Below are positions 27,401-36,024 of a stretch of DNA of 64,000 nucleotides, one piece after another. The stretch covers positions 1,426,001 through 1,490,000 of the forward strand of contig NZ_JARVSM010000001.1 of the NCBI RefSeq assembly GCF_030209175.1, in the 5' to 3' direction. The stretch is from Pseudomonas sp. efr-133-TYG-5 (GTDB lineage Bacteria; Pseudomonadota; Gammaproteobacteria; Pseudomonadales; Pseudomonadaceae). Both the position numbers and the translations under genes were made by a program. Positions within the stretch are counted from its first letter, which is position 1, and every line of letters begins with the position of its first letter. The notes under the pieces were generated by a model. The model made no database searches and was not told where the DNA came from. It saw nothing but the letters and a program-made list of their open reading frames with translations.

Positions 27401-28147
27401 ATGACCACTCAACACCTCAGCGGCAAAGTCGCTCTGATTCAAGGCGGTTCCCGCGGCATCGGCGCCGCTATCGTCAAACGTCTGGCCGCCGAAGGCGCTG
27501 CCGTCGCCTTCACCTACGTGAGCTCCGCCGCCAAGGCCGAAGAGTTGCAACACAGCATCACCGCCAACGGCGGCAAAGCCCTGGCGATCAAGGCCGACAG
27601 TGCCGACGCCAACGCCATTCGCCACGCCGTCAACGCCACCGTCGAAACCTTCGGGCGCCTCGACATCCTGGTCAACAACGCCGGTGTACTGGCCATCGCG
27701 CCGCTGGAAGAATTCAAACTGGAAGATTTCGACCAGACCCTGGCCATCAACGTGCGCAGCGTGTTCGTCGCCTCCCAGGAAGCCGCCAAACATATGGGCG
27801 AAGGTTCGCGCATCATCAACATCGGCAGCACCAACGCCGACCGCATGCCCTTCGCCGGTGGCGGCGTGTATGCGATGAGCAAGTCGGCGCTGGTCGGCCT
27901 GACCAAGGGCCTGGCCCGCGACCTCGGCCCGCGCGGCATCACCATCAATAACGTGCAGCCTGGCCCGGTCGACACGGACATGAACCCGGCTCACGGCGAG
28001 TTCGCCGACAGCCTGATTCCACTGATGGCCGTCGGGCGCTACGGCAAGGCTGAGGAAATCGCCAGTTTCGTCGCCTACCTGGCGGGCCCGGAAGCCGGCT
28101 ACATCACCGGTGCCAGCCTGACCATCGACGGTGGCTTCGGCGCCTGA
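27401..28147 (+). CDS. Short-chain dehydrogenase/reductase (SDR), 3-oxoacyl-ACP-reductase-like
   Basis: 248-residue classical SDR. The nucleotide-binding motif is GGSRGIG (15-21), followed by NNAG and the catalytic Ser143, Tyr157 and Lys161 (YAMSK). The end GYITGASLTIDGGFGA is typical. Arg18, together with Arg/Lys and Ser after strand 2 (TYVSSAAKAEEL), favours NADPH. The substrate cannot be told. ATG 27401 follows CTGGAGATCGAAC, with GGAG spaced 7 bases. Divergent from a LysR regulator. A strong terminator follows 20 bases after the stop. Confidence 0.92.
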   Translation: MTTQHLSGKVALIQGGSRGIGAAIVKRLAAEGAAVAFTYVSSAAKAEELQHSITANGGKALAIKADSADANAIRHAVNATVETFGRLDILVNNAGVLAIAPLEEFKLEDFDQTLAINVRSVFVASQEAAKHMGEGSRIINIGSTNADRMPFAGGGVYAMSKSALVGLTKGLARDLGPRGITINNVQPGPVDTDMNPAHGEFADSLIPLMAVGRYGKAEEIASFVAYLAGPEAGYITGASLTIDGGFGA

Positions 28148-28167
28148 TTGCCCCCCGGCCGCAAACG

Positions 28168-28203
28168 AAAACGCCGCCCTTCCATGACAGAGGGCGGCGT
28201 TTT
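28168..28203. terminator. Bidirectional intrinsic terminator
   Basis: Perfect 13-base arms AAAACGCCGCCCT / AGGGCGGCGTTTT with an 8- to 10-base loop, giving a T-run on both strands. It serves the convergent SDR and HAD genes. Confidence 0.93.
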
Positions 28204-28228
28204 GCTGTGCACCGGTTTCAGCGGTCGA

Positions 28229-28924
28229 TCAGGTCCATTCCAGCGCCGGCAAGCCGCAGGCACTCGGGGTAAACGCTTTCAATGTCCGCAGGATGCCGTC
28301 GGCGTGGGCGTATTTTTCATCGGCCATCGCGGCATCGGGAATCGCGATGGCGGTCATGCCGGCCGCTTTCGCGGCCGTCACGCCGAATGGCGAATCCTCG
28401 AACACCAGACAGTCCTCAGGAGCCACGCCCAGACGCCGGGCCGCGGTGAGGAAGATATCCGGTGCCGGTTTCGCCGCACCGACCTCTGGATCGTCAGCGG
28501 TGACGATGAAGTCGAACAGGGCAAACCAGTCGCGGTGCAGCGTGGTTTTCTGACCGAACGACTGGCGCGACGAACTGGTGCCAACGGCGATCGGGATGTT
28601 GTGCGCCTTGAGGTGGCGAATCAACTCCTCGGCGCCCGGCATCGCCTGTGCGCTGGGAAAGCGCTCGCGCATCAATGGCTCGCGGATCACCAGGAACTCT
28701 TCGGGCGTGATCGGCAACTCCAGCGCCTGGACCACGTAACGCGCCAGATCGCCCGCGCCGCGACCGATGATGTTCTGCTTGATGCTCCAGTCGAAAGTGC
28801 GCCCGTACCGTGCGGCGATCAGCGAGGTGACCTCGGTATAAATGCCCTCGGTGTCCAGCAACAAACCGTCCATATCGAAAATCACGGCCTTGATCGGGCC
28901 GAACGCCTTCAGCGGTGCATTCAT
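28229..28924 (-). CDS. HAD-superfamily phosphatase (beta-phosphoglucomutase-like)
   Basis: 231-residue HAD subfamily IA phosphohydrolase with an alpha-helical cap. Motif I is VIFDMDGLLLDTEG, motif II VGTSSSRQSF, motif III in KPAPDIFLTAARRL, and motif IV CLVFEDSPFGVTAAKAAGM. It is closest to the HDHD1/GS1-like and phosphoglucomutase-like phosphatases, so a sugar- or nucleoside-monophosphate is the likely substrate. ATG 28924 (MNAPLKAFGPIK) is chosen. The reading frame stays open upstream to 29092, but that extension is unconserved in character. The next upstream gene, the Rhs, is divergent. Confidence 0.87.
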   Translation of the reverse strand: MNAPLKAFGPIKAVIFDMDGLLLDTEGIYTEVTSLIAARYGRTFDWSIKQNIIGRGAGDLARYVVQALELPITPEEFLVIREPLMRERFPSAQAMPGAEELIRHLKAHNIPIAVGTSSSRQSFGQKTTLHRDWFALFDFIVTADDPEVGAAKPAPDIFLTAARRLGVAPEDCLVFEDSPFGVTAAKAAGMTAIAIPDAAMADEKYAHADGILRTLKAFTPSACGLPALEWT

Positions 28925-29172
28925 CAGCGGATCCGTTAGCAATGACATCCCGCGCGTTCTGGCGCGTGCCGCCGCCGGGATCTGATTAAAGGGTTCAGCA
29001 GCATAACGAGCACGGCGGACGTTGAGCAACGGGCAATGTCTTAAAGCGGGCTGAACGACTCCCGCGCATTTAGCGAATCGCCCTACAAACATTGCCTCCT
29101 TTCCCGGCTTATTTCCTTTTCGATCCCCCGCAGAGTTTCGCGCCTATCCCTCGACATGCGCGGTGACTGCCA

Positions 29173-32100
29173 ATGCTTCAACCTGATCGGCTTCTGCCTC
29201 TGAACAACAGTATCGGTCTGCTGGTGGTCGCCGCGCTGAACCCCGACCAGCCTGATGCAGAGCAGTTGTTCCGCGAATTTCGCCTGTGTCTCAACGACTA
29301 TGAGTCTTGGGCCGAGCAATTCTGGACCGGCCCGGCGCTGGACGTCGAGCAGGTGTTCAAGGTCGGCAACGACGTGCGCCTCAGCGCACCGATCCACAGC
29401 CGCAAGCCCATCGGTTCAGCCGTCGTCATGTGCCCCGCCAGTGGTCCGTTGACCCTGGTGCACATGTTCGAGGCCGCGCGATTCGTGCCGATCGGCGATA
29501 CCCCGGTGATGCTGGAACCGCTGATTGCCGATGTCGACGGCGTGCAGACCTTTGGCGAGCCGGTGCATCACATGATCGGTCCCAGCGGCATTCTCGAGGT
29601 GAGCGATTGCCAGCGCGGCCAACGCTATCGCATCACCTTCTTTCCAGGTGTTTCAACTGCGCAGGTCAAGACGCTGTTTGCCTCCTACCAGGGCCTGATC
29701 GATAGCCTCGAAGGCTGGCTGCGTCAGGAATGGGATGAATTCCAGCCACGCTGGGCGGAGTTCTCCAGCGCTGGATTGCGCGAGCGTTTCGGCCAGTTGC
29801 AGCAGGCCGACTGGGATGGTTTCGACACGGCCTTGCACAAGGTCTGGGAAAACGTCAGGCAGCTGTTCGCCCTGCTCGCAGACTTGCAGGCCAACAGCGA
29901 GAAACTTCTGCAATACGTGTCCGAGATCGAGTTGGATGCCTTGCTCAAGGCCTCCGCCGAGACCATCGCCAATGGCCTGCTGCTCCTGAGCGACGAACCC
30001 CTGCTGTTCATCCACCTCGCCGCATTCACCAGTTGGCTGCGGATGCTGCCGCCGCAGTACCTGGCCGAGGTGGTTGCAGAGGTTCGGATCGAATTGCTGA
30101 TCAGTTTCCTGCTGGTGAGAGTGGCCGGCGGTATCGGCGTCTCGCTGCAATTGAGCAGCAAGGTGCTGGAAAAAGTCAGGTCGCCACGGGCGCGGGAATG
30201 GCTGGCGGCCTCGGCCCTGCGCTTGAGCCTGCTGACCCCCTCCCCCGACCTCAACCAGCACGCGTCGGCGTTGAAACCGCTGATGGTCAATGCACGCCAG
30301 GCGCCTTTGAATCCGACACCTGCGATTCCACTGGAAATCCGCCAGGCGGACGCCACGGTATTAACTGTGGCCAACCCGGCAGCGATTGCCCGTAACAAGT
30401 CCCAGGACATGACCCGACTGGAGCGTCATGAACCGCGCGACGACGCCCCCGACCAGGCGAAAAACCCCAACGGCGACAGCGTCGACTGCGTCCAGCTGAC
30501 CTGCAAGAACGGCTGCCCGGTGTCGATGGTTACCGGCGAAGAACTGCTCACCCTCACCGACGGCGTGCTCGACGGGCTGCTGCCCTTCGAGTTCACCCGC
30601 CTGTACCGCACCAGCGCGGTGGAGATCGATGTCGGCCTGGGGTTTGGCTGGAGCCATTCGCTGGCGCATCGGCTGGAGTTTGATGGCGATGCTGTGGTTT
30701 GGGTCGATCACGAAAACCGCCGCACGCGGTTGCCGCTGCCGAGTGTCGAGCGCCCGGCGATCCACAACAGCCTGTCGCGGGCGGCGATTTTTCTGGGCGA
30801 CGAGCCGGAGGAACTGATCCTCGCCCTGGCCGGTGAGACGGCGCGTTTCTACCATTTTCGCGGCGGATGCCTGACCGCGATCAGCGATGCCTACAACAAC
30901 CGCCTGCACGTGCAGCGTGACCGTTTCGAGCGAATCCAGCGCCTGGACAACGGCGCCGGCCGTGCCCTGCGCTTGCGCTACGAGCGCACGCAACTGATCG
31001 CCGTCGACTACCAGGTATTTCGCCCCGCACCGAACCTGGCCGAGCCCTGGCACACCGAGCAGACGCTGGTCAGCTACCGCTACGACGGCCGCCAGCGCCT
31101 GATCGAAGCGACCAACGCCGCCGGCGAAAGCGAGCGCTACGACTACGACGACCAGCACGTCATCCTGCAGCGCCAGCTCACTGGCGGCGCGAGCTTCTTC
31201 TGGGAGTGGCAGCGCACCGGCAAGGCGGCGCGTTGCGTGCGGCACTGGGCGTCGTTTTCGCAGATGGATACCCGCTACGTCTGGGACGACGCCGGCAGCG
31301 TCACGGTGCAATACGTCGACGGCACCGAAGAGGTTTACGTCCACGACGACACGGCGCGGCTGGTGCGTAAAGTCGCGGCCGATGGTGGTGAACAGCTCAA
31401 GGCCTACGACTCGGCGGGCCGGTTGGTCGCCGAGCAGGATGCGCTGGGCGCGGTCACCGAGTATCGCTACGACGATGTCGGACGGCTGATCGCGCTGATT
31501 CCGCCGGACGATGCGCCGACGTCCTACGAGTATCGCAACGGTTTCCTGCACAGCCGTTCCCGTGGCGATGCGGTATCGACCTGGCGGCGCAACGCCCAGG
31601 GCGCCGTCACCGAAGCGATCGATCCCGACGGTCAGGTCACCCATTACCACTACGACCCGCGGGGGCGAGTGCTGTCGATCCGTTACCCGGACAACAGCCG
31701 GCACCTGTTCTCCTGGAACGACCTCGGCCAACTGCTCGCGGAAACCCTGCCCGACGGCGGCGTGCGCCAGTTTTCCTACGACGCGTTGGGCCGGCGACTG
31801 ACCACGCAGGACGAACACGGCGCAATCACCCGCCACACCTGGGACGCCGTAGGCCGCCTGCTGCAGACCACGCTACCGAATGGCGCCACCCTCGCCTGGT
31901 CCTACAGCGCCTACGGCCAGATCACGGCCGCGCAGGACGAACAGGGGCGCGTCACCCGCTACGAATATGACGACGACCTGCACCTGGTCTCGCGCCGGAT
32001 CAATCCCGACGGCACACGGGTCCAGTACCGCTACGACCACGCGCAACTGCGACTGACGGAGATCGAGAACGAGTCCGGGGAAAAATACCAACTGGACTAT

Positions 32101-33966
32101 ACGCCGACCGGATTGATTCGGCAGGAAACCGGCTTCGACGGGCGACGCACCGCTTACGCCTACGACCGCAACGGTCACCTGCTGGAAAAAACCGAGTTTG
32201 GCGATGACGGCTCCACGCTGGTCACCGCTTACGAGCGCGATACCGCCGGGCGCCTGCGGCGCAAGACCTTGCCCGACGGCAATCAGGTTGCTTACCGCTA
32301 CGACCGTCTGGGCCGCTTGATCGGCGTTGATGACGATCAGGGGCAGCCGCTGGCCTTCGAGTACGACGTGCAGGACCGTTTGATCACCGAGCATCAGGGC
32401 TGGGGCACCTTGCGTTATGCCTACGATGCCTGCGGCCAGCTCAAGCACCTGCGTCTGCCGGACGACAGCAAACTCGATTACCAGTACGCCAAGGGTGGTG
32501 CGCTGGCGGGAATTGATCTCAATGGAACGTCGTTAACCCGCCATCGTTTTCAATTCGGCCAGGAGCGCGAGCGCCAGCAAGGTCAACTGACCAGCCACTA
32601 CCAATACGACGAACAAGGTCGCTTGCAGGCCCACACGGTTCACCAACAAAACCGCACGTTGTACCTGCGCCACTACAGCTATGCGGTCAATGGCAACCTC
32701 GCGTCCATCGCCGACAGCCGCCACGGTCAGCGTGCGTATTACTACGATGCCCTGAACCGCTTGACCCGCGTCCGCCATAGCCGCAACGATCCGCCGGAAA
32801 CTTTCGCACACGACCCCGCCGGCAACCTGCTGATGCAGGATCGTCCCGGCCCGGCAAAAGTCGTCGGCAACCGCCTGCTGATGCAGGGCGACCGCCACTA
32901 CGACTACGACGCCTTCGGCAACCTGATCCGCGAGCGGCGCGGCCGCGGGCAAACACTCGTCACCGAGTACCGCTACGACTGCCAGCACCGCTTGATCGGC
33001 GTGACCCGCCCCGACGGCGAGAGCGCCACCTATCGCTACGACGCCTTCGGTCGGCGCATCAGCAAAACCGTCAGAGGCGCCACCACCGAATTCTTCTGGC
33101 AAGGCGACCAACTCGTCGCCGAAAGCAGCGACCACCACCACCGCAGCTACGTCTACGAACCCGGCACCTTCCGCCCACTGGCACTGCTCGACGGCAAGGG
33201 CCCGAAACACGCCTGCCCGTTCTACTACCAACTCGACCATCTCGGCACGCCGCAGGAACTGACCGACTACAGTGGCGAAATCGTCTGGTCAGCCAAATAC
33301 AACGCCTACGGCAAGCTCACCGCGCTAGCCCACAGCAACGAAGAACAACTCGACCAGCCACTGCGTTTCCAAGGTCAATACTTCGACGCGGAAAGCGGCC
33401 TGCACTACAACCGCCATCGTTACTACGACCCGGACATCGGGCGATATCTGACGCCAGACCCGGTGAAACTGGCGGGCGGCCTGAATCAGTTCCAATACAC
33501 GCGAAATCCGACGGGGTGGGTGGATCCGCTGGGGCTAAGCTCCGACTGCCCACCGCCGAATAAGCCGGGTTGCTCTGTGCCGGACGACGTTGGTTACGCC
33601 AAGATTGATGCTGGCGAGCCGCATACACCTACGATTAGTCATGGCGTAGACCCAAAACATCTGAAGCGGACTCATGAGCTATCGGGAAAAACCTCAACAA
33701 GAGAGGTTGAAAGGATTGCCCATAACATGCGCGGCAGTGGTTACGACAGTCAATACCCCATAGATGTGGCAGAACACAACGGCGAGTTTTATATTCTAGA
33801 TGGGCATCACCGCGCAGCGGCAGCTCGACAAACTTCGACTAAAGTAAGTATACGGCTCATAACCAACATACGGGACCATAGAGGAAGCCTAGACAGCATC
33901 GAGGAAGTAATTGAATCAGCAACTAATGTAGGCAATGACAGATTGGAGCACCGCAGAAGAAGATGA
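29173..33966 (+). CDS. Rhs polymorphic toxin with ParB-like C-terminal tip
   Basis: 1597 residues. Residues 1-400 are an N-terminal delivery region of unrecognised type with long helices (about 170-390, including a hydrophobic LLISFLLVRVAGGIGVSL); no PAAR motif is seen. A DUF6531-like start of the Rhs shell follows near 437 (VDCVQLTCKNGCPVSM). Dozens of YD repeats run to about 1440, then the conserved core end GLNQFQYTRNPTGWVDPLGL. The DPLGL self-cleavage site is at 1451-1455. The last 142 residues are the exchangeable tip. STREVERIAHNMR plus PIDVAEHNGEFYILDGHHRAA (Asp1543-Arg1547) resemble the ParB/sulfiredoxin fold, so a nuclease or nucleotidyl enzyme is likely. Codon use and GC fall sharply after about 33540. 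The stop overlaps the immunity gene by 4 bases. Confidence 0.9.
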   Translation: MLQPDRLLPLNNSIGLLVVAALNPDQPDAEQLFREFRLCLNDYESWAEQFWTGPALDVEQVFKVGNDVRLSAPIHSRKPIGSAVVMCPASGPLTLVHMFEAARFVPIGDTPVMLEPLIADVDGVQTFGEPVHHMIGPSGILEVSDCQRGQRYRITFFPGVSTAQVKTLFASYQGLIDSLEGWLRQEWDEFQPRWAEFSSAGLRERFGQLQQADWDGFDTALHKVWENVRQLFALLADLQANSEKLLQYVSEIELDALLKASAETIANGLLLLSDEPLLFIHLAAFTSWLRMLPPQYLAEVVAEVRIELLISFLLVRVAGGIGVSLQLSSKVLEKVRSPRAREWLAASALRLSLLTPSPDLNQHASALKPLMVNARQAPLNPTPAIPLEIRQADATVLTVANPAAIARNKSQDMTRLERHEPRDDAPDQAKNPNGDSVDCVQLTCKNGCPVSMVTGEELLTLTDGVLDGLLPFEFTRLYRTSAVEIDVGLGFGWSHSLAHRLEFDGDAVVWVDHENRRTRLPLPSVERPAIHNSLSRAAIFLGDEPEELILALAGETARFYHFRGGCLTAISDAYNNRLHVQRDRFERIQRLDNGAGRALRLRYERTQLIAVDYQVFRPAPNLAEPWHTEQTLVSYRYDGRQRLIEATNAAGESERYDYDDQHVILQRQLTGGASFFWEWQRTGKAARCVRHWASFSQMDTRYVWDDAGSVTVQYVDGTEEVYVHDDTARLVRKVAADGGEQLKAYDSAGRLVAEQDALGAVTEYRYDDVGRLIALIPPDDAPTSYEYRNGFLHSRSRGDAVSTWRRNAQGAVTEAIDPDGQVTHYHYDPRGRVLSIRYPDNSRHLFSWNDLGQLLAETLPDGGVRQFSYDALGRRLTTQDEHGAITRHTWDAVGRLLQTTLPNGATLAWSYSAYGQITAAQDEQGRVTRYEYDDDLHLVSRRINPDGTRVQYRYDHAQLRLTEIENESGEKYQLDYTPTGLIRQETGFDGRRTAYAYDRNGHLLEKTEFGDDGSTLVTAYERDTAGRLRRKTLPDGNQVAYRYDRLGRLIGVDDDQGQPLAFEYDVQDRLITEHQGWGTLRYAYDACGQLKHLRLPDDSKLDYQYAKGGALAGIDLNGTSLTRHRFQFGQERERQQGQLTSHYQYDEQGRLQAHTVHQQNRTLYLRHYSYAVNGNLASIADSRHGQRAYYYDALNRLTRVRHSRNDPPETFAHDPAGNLLMQDRPGPAKVVGNRLLMQGDRHYDYDAFGNLIRERRGRGQTLVTEYRYDCQHRLIGVTRPDGESATYRYDAFGRRISKTVRGATTEFFWQGDQLVAESSDHHHRSYVYEPGTFRPLALLDGKGPKHACPFYYQLDHLGTPQELTDYSGEIVWSAKYNAYGKLTALAHSNEEQLDQPLRFQGQYFDAESGLHYNRHRYYDPDIGRYLTPDPVKLAGGLNQFQYTRNPTGWVDPLGLSSDCPPPNKPGCSVPDDVGYAKIDAGEPHTPTISHGVDPKHLKRTHELSGKTSTREVERIAHNMRGSGYDSQYPIDVAEHNGEFYILDGHHRAAAARQTSTKVSIRLITNIRDHRGSLDSIEEVIESATNVGNDRLEHRRRR

Positions 33967-34388
33967 GCAACCATAACATTACGCTTGAAGACCTAATAAA
34001 TGATTTTTTGTCAAAGGTCGAAATTGGCACAAAGTTATTAGAAGAAAAATTCGGCAGTCGGAATATTCTTAACCTGTGGAAAACCCAAAAAATAAAACGC
34101 TGCGGAGAAATAACAAAAGGTATCCAATATGAGCTGCACGGCGCTGGGTGCTTTATTCACTTCCCATCGGAAACTATAAATTTTGATTACGGACCCAACA
34201 ATAGAGTTGATGGATTTGATATTTGGCGACTTTACGTATTTGCATGTGATCGACCACTGTCATATCCCAGGTATTGCAGAAAGGAAAACGTCGAAGAAGA
34301 ATTCCTAAAATATTTGTCGGAAAACAGAATAGAAAAAATGCCAGCTTCAGATGACTTATATGTCCTCACCAGAAATCTTAAAAAATAA
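33963..34388 (+). CDS. Predicted cognate immunity protein (DUF6896-like)
   Basis: 141-residue cytoplasmic protein without signal peptide or membrane helices. It starts inside the Rhs stop codon (ATGA overlap), the standard layout for an Rhs tip and its immunity gene. The central part (YELHGAGCFIHFPSETINFDYG, then DGFDIWRLYVFA) resembles, from memory, the DUF6896 group found beside polymorphic toxins. The gene is strongly AT-rich compared with the Rhs core, in line with tip-plus-immunity exchange. Function as antitoxin to the ParB-like tip is inferred from position. Confidence 0.78.
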   Translation: MSNHNITLEDLINDFLSKVEIGTKLLEEKFGSRNILNLWKTQKIKRCGEITKGIQYELHGAGCFIHFPSETINFDYGPNNRVDGFDIWRLYVFACDRPLSYPRYCRKENVEEEFLKYLSENRIEKMPASDDLYVLTRNLKK

Positions 34389-34540
34389 AATCTTTTATAC
34401 TGACAAAACAATCACGACAACTATAACAATACAATGCGCTCTTTAAACCCACTCGCATTTAAAAAATATATTATCGCCAGAACAGATATAACGCTCGTAA
34501 AATCAACCATTTTAAGAGTCCTATAATTCTATATGTATTA

Positions 34541-34756
34541 TTGGCCTTGCCTGATGAGAACAGGCCGAGGAAGCTTCAGAAGCAGCTAAAGATGATCAGT
34601 GAGGGTTTCTCCTGCGTCCTTTACGGATTCTTCAACAATGACACCTTTCACTCTTTTGTTGATTTTTATGATGAGGAAATTCATTTCGACCGTCCAGAAC
34701 TGAACGGCAAATACATCAAAGTTATGGCGAATAGAATCGATGTATCATTTAACTAA
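34541..34756 (+). pseudogene. Fragment of a small AT-rich protein, probably an old immunity gene
   Basis: An in-frame stretch of about 71 codons from TTG 34541 to TAA 34756 (ISEGFSCVLYGFFNNDTF... KVMANRIDVSF). The same frame stays open back to 34463 without any ATG. No ribosome-binding site was seen. The region is AT-rich and lies directly behind the intact immunity gene. It looks like the C-terminal part of an immunity protein whose 5' end is lost. A short functional gene cannot be excluded. The 150 bases before it (34389-34540) hold nothing else recognisable. Confidence 0.45.
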
Positions 34757-35086
34757 ATTACTTGCGCACCAGCATATAAGCCAGCGAATAATAAATATCC
34801 AGCATTATTCCAGTTCTTAGCCGGCTATTTTCATGGAGATTGGAAATGTGATCACGACACAGAAGATGACGTCGTCCGTCTTTTTATCATTGAGTCAACC
34901 AGTGAAAATCTTGCTCAAGTAAAAGACGAGCTAAAGACGTTAATAAACGAAACTCAAACCGAGGAGAAGCTTCGTGAGTTTCTGTTCGATGAAATTGGAT
35001 GCGCCTATTACTACCCTTACGCATGGCCTTCGGGCAAAGCCTGGTTAGAGCACGTCATCAATTTGCTTCAGACGGAAACACAATGA
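34757..35086 (+). pseudogene. CdiI-like immunity gene without a usable start codon
   Basis: Directly after the TAA at 34754-34756 the same frame is open for about 109 codons to TGA 35086. It reads NNKYPALFQFLAGYFHGDW, then FLFDEIGCAYYYPYAW and SGKAWLEHVINLL. This resembles nearly full-length contact-dependent-inhibition immunity proteins of the YPALFQFLAGYFHQDW type. No ATG, GTG or TTG occurs in frame before the conserved start, which suggests decay of the start or fusion to the previous fragment. It has no matching toxin tip in the window, so it is an orphan left by earlier tip replacement. Confidence 0.6.
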
Positions 35087-35140
35087 AGCGAAGCGCTGAG
35101 GGGGCGTCAAATCTCAAGCTTTGCTCCCTACAATCGCCCG

Positions 35141-35350
35141 CTAAGCCTCCTCATCCGGCGGCAACTGATCCCGCCCCAACGAATCCGTCGGCGAAGGCAA
35201 TGGATACTCCGGCGTTTCCTCGTCATCACCTTCACTCAGCGGCACCGTCGCATCGTCCATCACCGAACCTGGGTCTTCATTGCCCGGATCATTGATAAAC
35301 GGCAGGCCGCTTGGGCCTTTTTCTTCTTTGCCTTCGGTTTCAGGAGTCAT
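35141..35350 (-). CDS. Small acidic conserved protein
   Basis: 69 residues, very rich in Glu, Asp and Pro (TPETEGKEEKGPSGLPFINDPGNED onward; shortened here), predicted disordered and cytoplasmic. GAGGTG lies 4 bases before ATG 35350, and the usual high GC returns here after the AT-rich Rhs tail. No domain is recognised. It is separated from the glycine-zipper gene upstream by a terminator, so it is transcribed on its own. Function unknown. Confidence 0.65.
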   Translation of the reverse strand: MTPETEGKEEKGPSGLPFINDPGNEDPGSVMDDATVPLSEGDDEETPEYPLPSPTDSLGRDQLPPDEEA

Positions 35351-35431
35351 GGCGCACCTCGATAGTGGAGACGTTATAAACCTTCGAGAAGCCCTTGAGG
35401 CAATCGTTCCAATGCCTGGATCACAGGCATG

Positions 35432-35458
35432 AAAAACCCGGCACCAGGCCGGGTTTTT
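35432..35458 (-). terminator. Terminator after the first glycine-zipper gene
   Basis: AAAAACCCGGC-ACCA-GCCGGGTTTTT hairpin with T-runs on both strands, 16 bases downstream of the gene at 35474-35890. Confidence 0.9.
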
Positions 35459-35473
35459 ACAGGCAATGCAGAA

Positions 35474-35890
35474 CTAGCGATGGCGATTCTTGTGCTTGTG
35501 TTTATGGCCACCACCCGAGTGCGACTTTCCACCGTCATCACCGAGGTTGTTGCCCACTGCGCCCCCGGCGGCTCCGCCGAGACCTGCACCGATGGTCGAA
35601 CCGGTAGAGCCGCCGAGGCTGTTGCCGACCACCGAACCACCGGCAGCGCCAAGGCCGCCGCCAATGGCGGCTTCGGTACGGTTTCGTTTGTTCGCGCCGA
35701 CTGCACCGCCCACGGCGCCACCGACACCTGCACCGACCGCCGCGCCGGTACTTCCGCCAAGTTGGCCACCGACTACGTTGCCCAACGCACCACCCAGGCC
35801 ACCGCCCACCGCAGCAGTACCGTCCCCGGCCGCCATTGCGCCCTGAGCCACCAACAAGCCAAGTACCAAAGCAGATAATGTCAGTCGCAT
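35474..35890 (-). CDS. Secreted glycine-zipper protein with His/Lys-rich tail
   Basis: 138 residues. Signal peptide MRLTLSALVLGLLVAQGAMA, then about 90 residues of GxxxG glycine-zipper repeats (GGGLGGALGNVVGGQLGG; GAAVGAGVGGAVGGAVGA; GGGLGAAGGSVVGNSLGG). The repeats are broken once by a basic NKRNRTEA, and a hydrophilic tail ends GGGHKHKHKNRHR. Such segments usually insert in membranes or assemble as oligomers; the tail could bind metal or anionic surfaces. A good AGAGG site precedes ATG 35890. It is a tandem paralogue of 36025-36396, each with its own terminator. Function unknown. Confidence 0.82.
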   Translation of the reverse strand: MRLTLSALVLGLLVAQGAMAAGDGTAAVGGGLGGALGNVVGGQLGGSTGAAVGAGVGGAVGGAVGANKRNRTEAAIGGGLGAAGGSVVGNSLGGSTGSTIGAGLGGAAGGAVGNNLGDDGGKSHSGGGHKHKHKNRHR

Positions 35891-35979
35891 ATCAACCTCT
35901 CAGTTCCCGAAGCGGGACAATCCGCCCAGCGGGCGATCATGAGGTTTGGAGGTGTAATTGCGGAAAACGTTCACCCATG

Positions 35980-36007
35980 AAAAGGCCCGACGATTGCCGG
36001 GCCTTTT
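35980..36007 (-). terminator. Terminator after the second glycine-zipper gene
   Basis: AAAAGGCCCG-acgattgc-CGGGCCTTTT hairpin, 17 bases beyond the stop at 36025, so the two paralogues are separate transcripts. Confidence 0.9.
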
Positions 36008-36024
36008 CAGAAAAACGATCGGGA

